Shown here in pieces: positions 63,982-64,000 of a DNA stretch of 64,000 bases (position 1 is its first letter; every line of letters begins with the position of its first letter). The notes beneath the pieces were generated by a model that saw nothing but the letters and a program-made list of their open reading frames with translations, did not search any database and was not told where the DNA came from. Source of the stretch: Psychroflexus montanilacus (GTDB lineage Bacteria; Bacteroidota; Bacteroidia; Flavobacteriales; Flavobacteriaceae); the NCBI RefSeq assembly GCF_020164535.1, contig NZ_JAIQZC010000003.1, positions 62,001-126,000 on the forward strand. Direction: 5' to 3'. The position numbers were made by a program, and so were the translations under genes.

Positions 63982-64000
63982 GATGGACTTAATAGAAATT

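Overview
The window looks like chromosomal DNA of a member of the Flavobacteriaceae (Bacteroidota). It is AT-rich. Promoters fit the Bacteroidota -7 box TAnnTTTG (for example before rpsP, purH and a toxin-antitoxin pair), and there are many short surface-lipoprotein signals. Family content also fits: purH-mreBCD-mrdA-rodA, an IPExxxVDY-type gene next to pyk, PorP/DUF5723-like and PEGA-like proteins, and an extended S16. I cannot name the genus.

Layout. 1-3.9 kb: the 5' end of dinB, a Uma2-type nuclease and a small helical gene set between two perfect 92-bp repeats, then a two-domain peptide ABC ATPase and a DEDD exonuclease. 4.0-17.2 kb: an accessory array, the most interesting part. It holds repeated lipoprotein genes with a common front half (lipid signal, adhesive-looking domain, Gly/Pro linker, Cys-pair repeats) and exchangeable C-terminal metallopeptidase domains (two M23, two JAB/MPN-like, two remnants of a zincin-like domain). 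Each is followed by one to four small exported proteins from a few paralogous families, which look like cognate inhibitor or immunity proteins. Several members are broken by single lesions or lack their 5' end. 17.2-29.7 kb: housekeeping genes: rpsP-rimM, then on the minus strand purH-mreB-mreC-mreD-mrdA-rodA, and the sulfate activation operon cysQ-cysC-cysD-cysN. 29.9-35.2 kb: a HigBA-like module and a DUF547 / TIGR04283 glycosyltransferase / FAD oxidoreductase / 4Fe-4S membrane protein run. 35.2-38.6 kb: a second accessory operon headed by a frameshifted lipoprotein that has the same operator pair as the 4-17 kb array. 38.7-50.1 kb: a serine hydrolase, katG, a ParDE-like module, small exported and membrane proteins, an M23 peptidase, a MORN-type pseudogene, and a lipoprotein with a DUF5723-like outer-membrane protein. 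50.1-64 kb: a NusG-like regulator, a DUF3108 protein, hpd and hmgA (tyrosine catabolism), a patatin-barrel protein, uvrC, alr, tdk, a conserved acidic protein, rsmI, pyk and an IPExxxVDY-type protein.

The main unifying observation is regulatory. Three places (3959-3995, 8105-8141, 38554-38590) carry the same pair of TACGG-N5-CCGTA dyads, exactly 22 bp centre to centre. Each lies upstream of a surface-type lipoprotein gene with a Gly-rich linker and a variable C-terminal domain. I infer a small regulon of surface effector-like lipoproteins whose C-terminal peptidase domains are exchanged by recombination and whose exported partners protect the producer. Function, surface location and the immunity role are inference; the repeats, junctions, lesions and motifs are visible in the sequence.
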